Below are positions 19,374-31,100 of a stretch of DNA of 64,000 nt, piece after piece; position 1 is the first letter of the stretch, and every line of letters starts with the position of its first letter. The stretch comes from Asterochloris sp. CNOR1 (lineage: Eukaryota; Chlorophyta; Trebouxiophyceae; Trebouxiales; Trebouxiaceae). Where the stretch lies: positions 496,001 through 560,000 of the forward strand of contig OZ017750.1 of NCBI GenBank assembly GCA_963969365.1, read 5' to 3'. A program made the position numbers and the translations under genes. The notes below the pieces were generated by a model. It was not told where the DNA came from and made no database searches. It saw only the letters and a program-made list of their open reading frames with translations.

Positions 19374-22300
19374 TCAAGCAGGGGTCATGAGGTCTTGAAA
19401 CTCTTCCCGCAAGTCCTTCGAACACTGAAATGGAACTGAGTGCGCCTCCAGGACGCGTGCTGTGGCTGCCTTGACTTCTGATGTCTCCAAGATGACCACC
19501 TGGGCGTGGCTGCACAGGCATGCATGGAGATGTGAGGGAAGTTCGAAATTTCAGAGTGAAAGCTCAAGGGTGGACAAGTCTCTGCAAATGAAGACGGCAT
19601 TGAGGATGCTTGAGATGCTCAGCAGGCACCGTCATGCAGCAGAGCCTCTGGCCATCATAGAGCAGGAGGCAGCTCCAGCACAGCGATGAATTTGCCTGCT
19701 GCGGTGGTCTGCTTGTGCCGACACAACTCATGGGCAGGGGCTCTTAACTGCTGTTTTGACTGCGTGACGTGGCTGCTGCAAAGAAACGTCACTGTCAAAC
19801 AAGGTGCACTTGCTGCACAGGCACAAAACTCCACACAGAGCAGAGCACTCATTTCCTCTAGATTGAACAAACATCCTCAACAGCAGCTCAGGCTGAGCCT
19901 CAGGAAACACGACAACACAGGACAGAAGACCCACTCCAGGTCAAAGCGCATGTAGGCCTCCTTGCAGTGGTAGACCATGTCAGCGAGGTGCCTCAGGTTG
20001 CGCACTGGCTGCTGGTTGAACTTGAGCAGGCGGAGGTTGCACTGGTCCTCATAGCCCAGGGTGGTCTCATCGGCTAGCACCTGGGACAAGACCACCACCT
20101 GCAGGCGGAGGCCAATTCAGGTCTGGGTTATTTGTCACGCACAGGTGAACAGATGTGCATTTTGTACTGTAAGCCCAGTTCCCTGCCTACAGATTGTTGC
20201 GTGGTCCTGTGCAAAAGAGTGATCCCCACATTCAACTCCTGCCTGCAGGTGGTCGCACTGTCCTGCACTATAGATAAACCCTCATTCCAGATGCATGCCT
20301 TCCCGTGGTTGTCTTGTAAGCAGTGCTGGCTGACTGGACAGTGCTCTCTCATGTGGAGGACAGGGCGATCAACTGTAGGCAGAAATTGGGATTTGGCTCT
20401 GTTCTCTTGCGCAAGATAAGACAGACTCCTGAGGCCAGGGATCTGGGTTTGGGCCTTTTTTTTCCGTGTTTGCGCAGATAGGCAGGCATGTAGCATTGGC
20501 AGAGCAGCCAGCACTTGAAAGAGGACAACCCCACGCAGACTGATGGTGGAAAACTGGGCCCATGCACTGGGGCACACACATAAGGTTTGCATCAACAAGG
20601 CTGGCCAAACCCTGAACATAAACTGAGCACATCAGTCAAGATGGGTGATTTAGCTTTGCTCTGTAGCGCCCTCTGCGGCAGCTCTGCTCCATGAATTGGC
20701 TCCTTGAAAATGTGCAGCACCCATTCAGTATGGTCTCAGAGTGCAGCGATGCCTACTTGCTCATCCACATGCTCCTGGAATTTGTGCAGCAGCTTCAGCA
20801 GTTGGGGTGGGGCATGGGACATCCATTCCTCCCCATACTCCTCCACCAGGTAAGGTTCACAGCAAGGGGTGAACACGATTCCTGCAGGCGACAGCACGGC
20901 ACTGCGATACAGCCCTGTGATGATGCTGCACCAAGGCAGGGGCAGGTGCTCACAGCAAGCAACCACAGGCACAGTCTCACAGCTCTGTTGGGCGTGACGC
21001 AGCAGCACCAGGCACATGCAGCCTGAGAGCTGCCCAGTGCACACACGCACTTGAAGGCAGGCAGACAGGCAGCTCACCAGCACCTCAGTCAGCGCAGCGA
21101 CAGATGCGGTCAGAGCAGGCAGGCAGGAGCTGCAGCTCTTCAGAGACCACATGGGACACCCAAACACCCTCAGGATGCCATTACCCTTCTGCTTGCCTTC
21201 TCAGGTCCCCATAAGCGGGCAGGCAAGCCACGGCATCTCCTGCTTGTTGAGGTGTAAGGGCACTGGGGTCAAGACGAAAGTCAGCCACTCATGCTTTTGT
21301 CAGCAGGCAGGCAGCTCACCAGACACCACCAGGTAGGACGGCTCCTGGTTGTTGAGGTGGATGGGCACCAGCGGCCGCGGGACCACCAGCTCTATGTCGA
21401 GCTCCCGCGGCTGGCCATCCCGCAGCACGCGCACTGTCGCGTGGTTGCCTGTGAACTTCTGGCTGGTCAGGAAGCCAAAAGAGATGCGCTCCCCCGCTCT
21501 GCAAGCAGCAGAGGCAGACTCACGGATGGGTGCTGTGCCTGGAACCGACCTGTGGGATGCAGCTGAAGAAGGTGCAGACACGGAGGATGGCAGACAGATG
21601 TGCGCTGGGCTTGGTTGTGGTGTAGACATGAATAGGCTCATCCAACCATATCACTCAGGAGCAGGGAGGCCATCTGACGACCTGTATCATTGGTGGACCA
21701 CGATACCCACCCTCCGCCGCAACTCAATCCTGTTCATGCTCAGCCAGCCGTCTCCTCTTGAGTACAGGGAGCACACCCAGAGGGAACAAAGCCATTGCTG
21801 GAGACTCCCCACATGCTCTTTTGTGTCTCTATGAGCTGCACATGCACAAGCCCTCTCATTTGACCACTTTACTCAGGTGCCTACCTGAAGGGGACTGTGC
21901 CGTCACTGGAGACCTGCACCCCATCAAAATGGGTGATGACGTCGTCTGCCTTCAGCACCTGGGCCACTGGGGCTGTGGGACTAAGCTCGCGTACCAGGAC
22001 GCCCTTGACCTCAGAGCCCATCTGATATGCTGCACGCAGCGTGGCAGACTCCATGCGTTGGTACCTCAGGCCCATGGCGGGGAAGCCTGTGAAGGTGTTG
22101 TTGCGCCTGCAAAGCGGGACACAAACCGTAGCTAAGACCAGTTCGGGCAGCGCAAGGTGAGCCCCATGGGCCTGACGTGCCAACACTGTGCCCCATAGGT
22201 CGCTGTGCCAACTGCATCCTGTGTCCCGGTCAGCAGATGCAATGGCACTCTTCAGGCTTGCCCCATGCGGGACGAGCGCTCAATCACTCCCCCTGCATTG

Positions 22301-24852
22301 CAGCTCCACACTAGCACCACCGTTGGGCAACCAAACAGAGGTGCAGGAACAAAAAGTGCATGCCCTTTGGCCCTGAGGCTCACCTGAAGTCTAGGAGGAA
22401 ATGCTGAATGACAGGGGTGGGGATGATGTAGCCGATCTGCAAGCAACACGACATAGTGTCATCTGCTGAGCACCTGCCAAGCACCACTCTAAATGGCAGG
22501 ATGTGCTGAGCAGGCACTGAAATCACAGGCCCATAGAGCTGAGTGTGGATGCGCACTCTGCACTGGAATGTCTTGAGATAGTTCCAAGCCAACAGTGCTG
22601 CCATGGGACACGACAGGCCCCCACTGATCCTGGCCTGAACTTACATTCTCTGCATCGCTGCCTGCATAGGACTGGAATGCAATGCCAACACAGAGGCCCA
22701 GGTCATTGAAAACAGGTCCGCCTGCAGGAGCACGGTGGGCAACTGAGTACTGAACTCAGGTGCCTGCCCCGCAACGTCGCTGGAATTTTCAGTACTAGTG
22801 CTGCAGAAGCAATGACACCATTGCTCCTGTGTCAAGGCTGCAAGATTGGGCAAGCAGGCAGCTCACCGGAGTTGCCGCTGTTGATGGCTGCATCTATCTG
22901 AACTGCCAGCAGCTCAGTGGAGCCGTGGGCATAGGATGTGACTTCTATTCTACTGATGACACCTGTCGACACAGACAGGGTGTCCCCTCCAACAGGGTAT
23001 CTGCAGCAGCAGGATGACACAAGGTGACCAGCCTGCCTAGACTTGATAGAGCTTGCAGTTGGAGCATAGCGGCAGAAAGGTTCAAAAGTGTAGCTGGGAA
23101 TCATCTGTCAGAGGAGGCCCATCAAGCTTACCCGACCACTGCCACAGCGTCCTGCAAAGCAGGCAGCTCCCACAGTCAGCAAGGCGCGGGACCATGCCTG
23201 CTTCCCTAGGGCTGAGCAGTCAGCCAGTGCAAGGAGACTCAGCATGGCCACCCAAGGGGTCGGACTTGGGGGCGGACACACTGCCACGGATGTTACAGGG
23301 GCATAAGCTGCTGCTGCCTGCTGCAAGTGGCCAGGCAAGAGGCCGAGGTGGCTGCAGGACTTGGGCTCCGCATTGCAGTGGGACTCTATACTTGTCTGCA
23401 TGAAAACAGCAGTGCTATGCGTCATAAAGCCAGCGCCCACCTGCAGCCTGGGCAGCGGCCCAAATTTGAGGGGCTGCACATCCTCCCAGAAGGCAGGGTC
23501 TTCCACTGTGAGTAAGGCTATGTCACACTCGACGCCAACAGCCAAGACCTGGGCCAGGAACTTTTGATCATGACCCCGCCGTCGCACCCGCACCTGCAGG
23601 AGCCAAGGCAGATTGAGCACTGCAGGAGCCAAGGCAGAGTGAGCACTGATGTAAATGCAGGGTGGCAGCCATTCTGTGGACAGACATGTTTGGCACCACC
23701 ATCTTGGCAACGATGTGCAGGACTGACTGACTGGTCAGAAACGAAAGCTGTCTCAGTTGGGGCTGCAGATGCATTTAGCCCGCTTGGGGGGGAACCCACC
23801 CAAAAGCAAGCACCCTAAGCGCCACCAGACTTGCCTGGCTCCAGTACTCTACGCTATGGGCATTTGTGAGCAAGTAGCGTTCCCCATTTTCGCCAGTCAC
23901 CATGAACCCACTGCTCGTGCTGGAATATTGCCTGCAGAATTCCAGAGACCAGATGGTACCTGCTCACCTAGGGGGACCCTGGGCAGCACTGCAGGTGGTG
24001 AGCTGACCTTTTTCGTTGCCATGGAAGCGAGTAGTTGGGTTCTGTGTGGATACAGAACACTTTTACCACAGCTTCAAAAAGGTGTGCCTGCAGCAGGGTG
24101 TGCTGCCCTCTGAGTTACGTAGTTGAGCAGAGGCTGCTGTGCTGAGTGCTTCCATGAGAATGGCAGGAGGCAGGATGCACCACAGCACGTCAGCTGCTGA
24201 CACCCTGCTGTGCCTGTGATGGCCAGAGACACCCAGCAACTCAAGCTCTCCCTGGTACCTGCTCTGCAAACTCCTGCAGCGAGCTGGGCTCGTGATGGCT
24301 GCCATTGATGACATCTGCTTCATCATCTGTCAACTCTAGCACCGAGACCCCTGCAGTGCAGCAGAAGCCCTCAGTCTTGAGAAGCTACCAGGCTGACAGT
24401 TGTGGGGGCCATGTCGCCTATGTGGCGTGCAAATTCTCACTGCCTCTGCAGGGACAGACAGCTCACCGGGGCTCGAGGCACCATTGCTGCTGGTCAGGCG
24501 CTTGCTTTCCTGCTTTGGCTTCTTCTGTTTAGATGGCGCTTTTGATCCTCCCCGGCCTGCATGGCAATGTCTTTCTGAGTGCCTTGGACCGCTTGATTTT
24601 CTGCCTATAGCAAAGGCTAAGCTTACCACCAGCTGCAATCCCCTTGTTGGGTGTCTCTGTGGATCCGCAGCCCCACCTGCACACAGGCAGGCATAGCAAC
24701 AAAAAGTTTTAGCTTTACCAAGAACAAAGCTCAAGAAACGTGTCTCTATTTACCTGGGAGTCCCTGTTACTTGTGTTCCAAACGTGTGTTGCCTGGAGAG
24801 TGGATCGGTGCCGGCAGCAGATCGTCCTGGGAGCTTATGATGCCAGGTCATC
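19374..24852 (-). CDS. DEG9: DEG9-type HtrA/DegP serine protease
   Basis: An ATP-independent serine protease of the plant DEG9/DEG10 branch, which is nuclear or nucleolar (DEG9) in plants. The Lys/Ser-rich N-terminal exon (24465-24575, [15 protein letters not shown]) is followed by [18 protein letters not shown] (24250-24340), [20 protein letters not shown] (about 24010-24070), the catalytic His exon [11 protein letters not shown] (His codon near 23857), the Asp exon [20 protein letters not shown] (Asp near 23524), and [20 protein letters not shown], then [12 protein letters not shown] split by an intron before [16 protein letters not shown] (22641-22735), which restores SGNSGGP. PDZ-like parts follow ([47 protein letters not shown]). 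The C-terminal end is [20 protein letters not shown], stop at 19374. The first exon is uncertain: the ATG at 24852 ([11 protein letters not shown]) is the best candidate and its donor is weak. Confidence 0.94.
23595..23646 (-). repeat. 26-bp tandem duplication of an acceptor tract, DEG9
   Basis: Two adjacent 26-bp units (23595-23620 and 23621-23646) differ at one base. On the gene strand each ends in CTTGGCTCCTGCAG, so the functional 3' splice site just before the VRVRRRGHD exon has a near-identical twin 26 nt upstream. Confidence 0.9.
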
Positions 24853-25194
24853 CCTTCCTCAGCAACTCTGCCAAATGAGCAACCCGACCAGCAGGGGTGG
24901 GGCCACTTTGACCTGATGACTGATTGCTGGGCACAGCCGTGGGCAGTGGCGTTCATGGCGCCAATTGGTGCCGCTTCAACATTTGAAAGCGGGCAGTCTG
25001 CATTGCAGTGCTGTGTGATGAACCAGAAAGGCTGCTTCTGGCATCAGGACTGTGTAGCAACATTGAGCACTCTGTCAGCTCACATCTTGCGACCAGGGCT
25101 GGCCAGTGTCACTGTGCTGACGAGACAGGCTGAGCTGAGGTAGCTCTTGGGTCCCACTGCGCACCGCCTCTTCTTAATACCATTGAGCAGCTCC
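24853..25194. promoter_or_regulatory. Head-to-head spacer (DEG9 / MHK kinase)
   Basis: About 340 bp between the inferred starts of two divergent genes. No core promoter element was assigned. If DEG9 starts in another exon the spacer changes size. Confidence 0.4.
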
Positions 25195-28100
25195 ATGAAT
25201 AGGTGCGACTTTGTCTGTCAGGATCTGATGATGTGGGTGTGAAGTGTCTTGTGCCAGAGAGCCATGTTTCACACCTTCACAATACGTCTGTAGGTACAAG
25301 GTCATGAAGCAGCTTGGGGATGGGACCTATGGGAGCGTGTGGAAGGCCATCAATCGCCAGACAAATGATGTGGTGAGGCCTAGCAGCAATATCGAGACCC
25401 TTGTGGGGCATGCCACGGTCAGCAGGCCTGCACAAGGCTGCTGTGGTGCATGGGCTGGCTTTGGTAACACATCCTGATTCACCACGGCCTGCAGCAGCCT
25501 GGCAGCTGGCAGCTGGCAGCTGGCAGCCTAGGGGGCTTGGGCGTGTCATCAGGCTGATGCAAGGGCAGCTCAGGCACACAGCCACCAGGGAGTACAGCGG
25601 CTGTCAGCAAGCCTTCATGATAGCTTAGAGAAGATGCAATTGCAGCGCCTCAAAGGCTGTGCGTCAGTAGAGAGCACGTCAGTCTGCCGTCGTGAAAGAG
25701 GCCGATGCAGTGATGGGCAGCTGGGAGCAAGTCAGTTCAGAGGGTCACATGGAAAGAACAGGCTGCTGCCGCTAAGGTGCCGTCAAAAATGAGCAAACAT
25801 GTCTCAGCCTCAAGCTGGCTGGAGGTTGCAATGTGATGCATGTAAAGCCCTTGAGTATCCACACAGCTGTTTCAGGCATCAAGAGGATGGCCCTGGTGCC
25901 TAATTGTGCAGCACGTCCAGCGAACAATTGCACAGCTCAGTGGGCGCCGCAGGTGGCCATCAAGAAGATGAAGCGGAAATTCTTCAGCTGGGAGGAGTGC
26001 ATGGCCTTGCGGGAGGTCAAGTCCCTGCGCAAGCTGAGCCATCCCTGTGTGGTCAAGCTCAAGGAGGTTATACGCGAGAATGACGACCTCTTCTTTGTGT
26101 TTGAGTACCTGGTGAGCTTGAGGCACAGGTGCATTGCCTGCAAGTTGGGGGGGTGAGCATGCGATTCATACGATGTTGCGACCGGTGAGAGGCAGGCAGG
26201 CAGTCTGATGGCCTGCAGGCTGTGCAGGAGGTGCATGCGCTGCCCAGCCAGAGCGCCACAGGCTGAGAGCTGCACGCTTTGATTGTAAAGAGAGGGAGCC
26301 AAATACAGAATGCTGTGTCTGGGTACAAAGCGTACACAGCCCTCAAGCCTGTGTCAGCCTTGGCCAGAGCAGGCATGCACAGGTGGCCAGAGCTGCATGC
26401 TGTGATCTTGAAGAGGGAGCAACAGTATGCTGTGTCTGGGTACACAGCGTACACAAGGCATGCCTGTAAGGCCGGGGCTGAGGCAGAAGGCAGGCTCAGA
26501 CTGCTGCACCTGCTGAGGCCTTCCTGCTGAGCAGATGCTTGTACCCCCAGTTCACAGGCCCAGGCACCAATGGATGAACAGAACAGAGCACCCACGCAGC
26601 AGCAATGCCCATGCAGGAGGCGAACCTGTACCAGCTGATCAAGGGGCGAGACAAGCTGCTCACAGAGGCACGCATCCGGGGGTGGTGCTACCAGATCCTG
26701 CAGGGCCTCGCCTACATCCACATGCACGGCTACTTCCACCGGGATATGAAGCCAGGTGGGCTGCTGCACAGCCGCTGCTTTCAATGTTTGAGGCTTGGTG
26801 GGATGCACCAGCCTCCCGCAGCTCTGGCTCGCCAGGTGCTTCTGCCACAGTTCCTGGTCTAGTCTGCTGCACCCCGTGCATTCCTCCTTATCCAAACACA
26901 TGGAGGCACAAGACAGAGCCAGGCAAGGCTAGCCGGATTGGAGTGGGTTGGGGGTCAGCCAGTTGAAGTTGTGTTGTTTTGTGTGCAACTACGTCGGCCT
27001 TAGTGAGTTGCAGGGCCCCAGCTGAAGTGAAGCGATGGAGCTTGTGCTGTTGAGAGTCAGAGCTCATCTGCAGCTGGACACCCCTTAGGCTGGCTTGCTC
27101 GTCCTCATGCGGCCTTAGGTGCAATTCAGTGGCCATCTTCTAGCTTGTAGGCCCGTTGCATGCAGGGGGCTCGAGCCATGTGGCGCATGGCCTGCTTTGG
27201 CACCGCAGGGCAACATGTGATCGTTGCGTGTTTGGGTGCAGAGAATTTGCTGGTCAACATGGACCAGATAAAAATCGCTGACTTTGGGCTGGCAAGGGAG
27301 ATCCGGTCGCGGCCGCCCTACACAGACTACGTCTCGACACGGTGGGCTGCCCGCTGCCCCACTGCCTGCTGCCCTGTGAAGGCAAGTCTCTAGGGTGAGC
27401 AGGACTTGGCTATCTGCGGAGTTCGGCATGATTGCTGCTGCAAGGTCAGGGTGAGGATGATTGTGTGTCCATCTGGTAGCACCTCCCCATGCTTGAAATT
27501 CATCTGCTCATATGCCCAAGCCTCCCGCAAGCGCCAGGTGTCATGCTTAGAATGCCCCATTCCCCCACAACGCCATCCACCTCTCACCTGTGCATGTCTT
27601 CTCGAGGTGGCACCAGGCGTAGCCGTCCTCCCTTGCCACCAGTTGGCTCACGTATGCATGCCTTCTGCAGGTGGTACCGGGCGCCTGAGGTCCTGCTGAG
27701 GGCCAACTACTACAGCGCTCCCATCGACATGTTTGCGGTGGGCGCCATCATGGCAGAGCTCTACACCCTGCGCCCGCTGTTCCCAGGGAGCTCCGAGGTG
27801 TGCTGCCACTGCCCGGCTGACGTGTAGGAAGGTCTCTGTGTGAGGGGTCTGGTGGTGAGAAGTTGCAGCTGCTACAGGGCCAGGTAGCAGGGCTCTCCGC
27901 AGACATCTGTGTGGAGCAGCCGCTCCCTGTTCGTATGCAGGGGAAAACCCGGATTCGCAGTGCAGAGTTTGTGTGAGGGGCTTAGTAACCAGACGTGGCA
28001 GCTGCTGCTGGGAGGCTTAAAAGTGCTGCTCTCTGCAGATCTGACAGGAGCAGCTGCTGCCCAGCATTGACGGCAAGCTTAGTATCTGCACAGCCACCAC

Positions 28101-31100
28101 CTTTACAGCTCATGCTATCCAGCAGGGTCAGTCATAGGCAGGGGATGGCCCAATCTTTGATGCATAAAGTGTGAGGGACTTGGTGACCAGAGGTGGCAGC
28201 TGCTCTTGGGAGGCTGACAGGTGCTGCTCTCTGGAGCTCTGAACTGAACAGCAGCTGCCCAGCGGTGCTGGCAAGCTTGATGTCTGTGCAGTCACCACCT
28301 GTCACAGCCCATGAAGTCCAGCAGACTCCAAGCATCAGGTGGAGGCCAGCCCCACCAACGCCGCCTGGCAGTTTACCCAAAGCGCCCTGCCAGTGGCACC
28401 GTGCTCTGCTGGCAATCCCCTTGCTTGCTCTGCCTGGCAGGCCGACCAGCTGTACAAGCTGTGCAGCGTGATGGGCACCCCCACGCAGCAGACCTGGGCG
28501 GAGGGCCTCCAGCTGGCGGGCAACATGAGCTTCAGGTTTCCCCAGGTGGCCACCACCCCCCTGGAGCGCCTCATACCCTCGGCCAGTCCTGACGCTGTGG
28601 ACCTGATGACGGCCATGTGTCAGTGGGACCCAGCGCGGCGGCCGACTGCGCTGCAGGCGCTGCAGCACCCCTTCTTCCAGGTAAAACGGTTGCCCAGCAA
28701 CTTCTTTGTATGCGGTGGACTGTTCCTTGGAGGTTAGAGAAGGCAGTTGACATGCAGTCATCCAGTGGGGTGGTGGCCCAGTCAGCAGCCCTTTCTTCGA
28801 GTGTTTGTGCTGCTCACGACCTTGCTGTTGTAAGCAAGGCCACTGCAGGGTATGAGGAACTGCACAGGGACTCACAGCTATGCAAACGCTGCAGCAATGC
28901 TTCTTCCACGTGGGCTCAGCACAACGGGTTACAGGACAGGCAGTCCAGGGTTTGCCAGCTGCAGGGCAGTGCTTGAGCTGGGCAATGAGCCTGTGCGTGC
29001 CTTTTGCAACCAGCTTTTGCCCTTAAGGCGCTGTGTGCCTCCGAGCATGGACGTCCCACAGCTCCACAGGGCGCTTCAGGCATCATCACTTGCAAGTGAG
29101 TGGGCATACCTGTCCTGCCTTCCGCCATCGTCCCACACCGCAGCCAGTGAATTGACCCAGTCTACAGGCCAGACTGCTCCAGCGTTGTTGGGGCGCTTGC
29201 TGCCGTGCTGCAGGTGTCGTTGCCAGGTCTGGCAGCCTGGGATCCATCTTGGCAGGGATGCAGCCAGAAGGTGTCAACACTGCGTTAGGCGCTTGCTGCC
29301 GTGCTGCAGGGGGTCACCAAGGTGCCTGGCAGCCTAGACCTGCCAGACATGGTCAAGCAGCCCCCCGCGCGGCTGCCTGTGCCAGCGGGGCTGGCTACAG
29401 CAGCCTCAGGCGGCCTCACTGGGGTGGCGCCGGCAGCAGACCAGTCTGGTCAGGGACACAGGGAATCAGTGGGAGCACCTGCTGCAGTGGCGGCTGCCCG
29501 GCAGAGCCTGGCCGGGGCTGAGGGATCAGGGACGCTGTCTGACAGGTAGGGCCTTCAGACAGGACATCAGCATGCAGGGGTGGGCCTAGCGCCCACACAC
29601 ATGCGGCTAGCTGGGCTATAATTGACTGTGCTTCACAGCTGGGTCTGCTGGTTCGCCTGTACCTCCCCAACAGATGGTGCGGGTTGCGTCTCTGTCCCAG
29701 CATCAGCTCGTCCTTTCGTGTTCTGGCCTCTCACAGTGACAGCTTGCATGTCAGCACTGGCGACACCTTGTTCCATAGACACACACTCTTGTGCCCTGTG
29801 TGCCACCATGAAATCAAACCCTGCACTGTCAGGATGACACAAAACCATTTTTGAAATGCTGCTCTAATACCCTTGCAGGAACGGCCAGGCGCAACGCCGA
29901 GCGCTGCTGCACAACAACATCTCACCCTTCGGCACCAGCTCACCCCTGCCGGCGCCGCCGTCCTCGCACAAACGCCTTGACCCCCGCCCCGCCCAGCCTG
30001 CCCAACAGCGCCTGCAGCAGAGCCCTGTAGAACTCAGCGCTAGCCACCAGCAACCAGCGGCCGTGCCCTTTGGCAGGTCAACGCTCCAGGCCAGCACCTC
30101 TGGCAGGGGCCTGGGGGCGGAGGGGGGCTTAAATTTGGGCAGGGAGGCAGCGGCAGGCGCCCCAGGGGCCCTGGGCCAGCAGAGCGGATCAGGAGGCGCC
30201 GGGACGGTGTCAGCTGGCAGGCGGCAGGGGCAGCTGCAGCCTGGCAGCAGGCAGATGAGTCTGGGGCCAGGAGGTGGGCTGGCAGGTGCTGTTTTCTGCA
30301 GCTGTTGGGGTGGTGCCGGCCGGCAGCAGGGACCCCCCTGTAGCCTGACAGCATGCGGGCCAAGCCCCCAACCTTATAAATCTGGGCAGAGTCAACAGGT
30401 ATTGCACATCTGATGCTGTTAACCGGGCAGCCAAGGACTCTCATCCTCAAGGTACATTCATTGGGCAGTCAAACACTGGCGACTCACACTGCAGGGGTTG
30501 CAAACCGCCTCAGGGCCTTCCCCTGCATCAAGAACATTCCAGCACCCTGGTAAGGCGCTGTCTCTGATGCTGGTCCATGTGCCTGCAGGGGACAGCGCTC
30601 TGCAGAAGCAGCCCAGCGGGGCCAGAAGAGGGGATGTAGACCTTGCGGAGCCGGCGCCGGCCCTGGACGCAGGCCGCCGCATCAGTCAAGAAGTCTGCAG
30701 CCCCACCCTGGCGTCCATGCCTGCGCCTCAGGTCAGTGGATGCAGGCTGAGCTGGCGTTGATGCTTCTCAAGTGGGCCCACTCATGACGTTTGGGGAGTT
30801 TAGGATTCAGGGTCAGGGTTTATGGTTTAGGGTTTAGGGGCAAGGGGTCAGCCAGGAGCAGGGGAGGGGCCAGCATGCAGACTCGGCAATGACTGGGTGT
30901 CGTTTTCGCCTTCATCAAGCCTCCAGCATCCATGACTGCGCCCCAAGTCGGTGTCCTGGAGCCAAGTCGCAATTCATGCTCCCTGAGTGGGCTCAGGAGG
31001 AAGCTGTAGGAAGGGGCAGCCTGGAGCAGGGTATGGGAACAGGTGATGATGGTCCTGCAGCCGCTGTTGACAAAGGAGAACGTGTGTTGGGCATGCCAGC

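Noticed and set aside
20450-20470. T-run near 20457 as a terminator or poly(A) site
   Set aside because: It lies inside a DEG9 intron on the non-coding strand and has no supporting signal.
26279-28330. Intronic tandem repeats as insertion of a transposable element
   Set aside because: No terminal inverted repeats, target-site duplication or coding capacity; the period and context fit local duplication.
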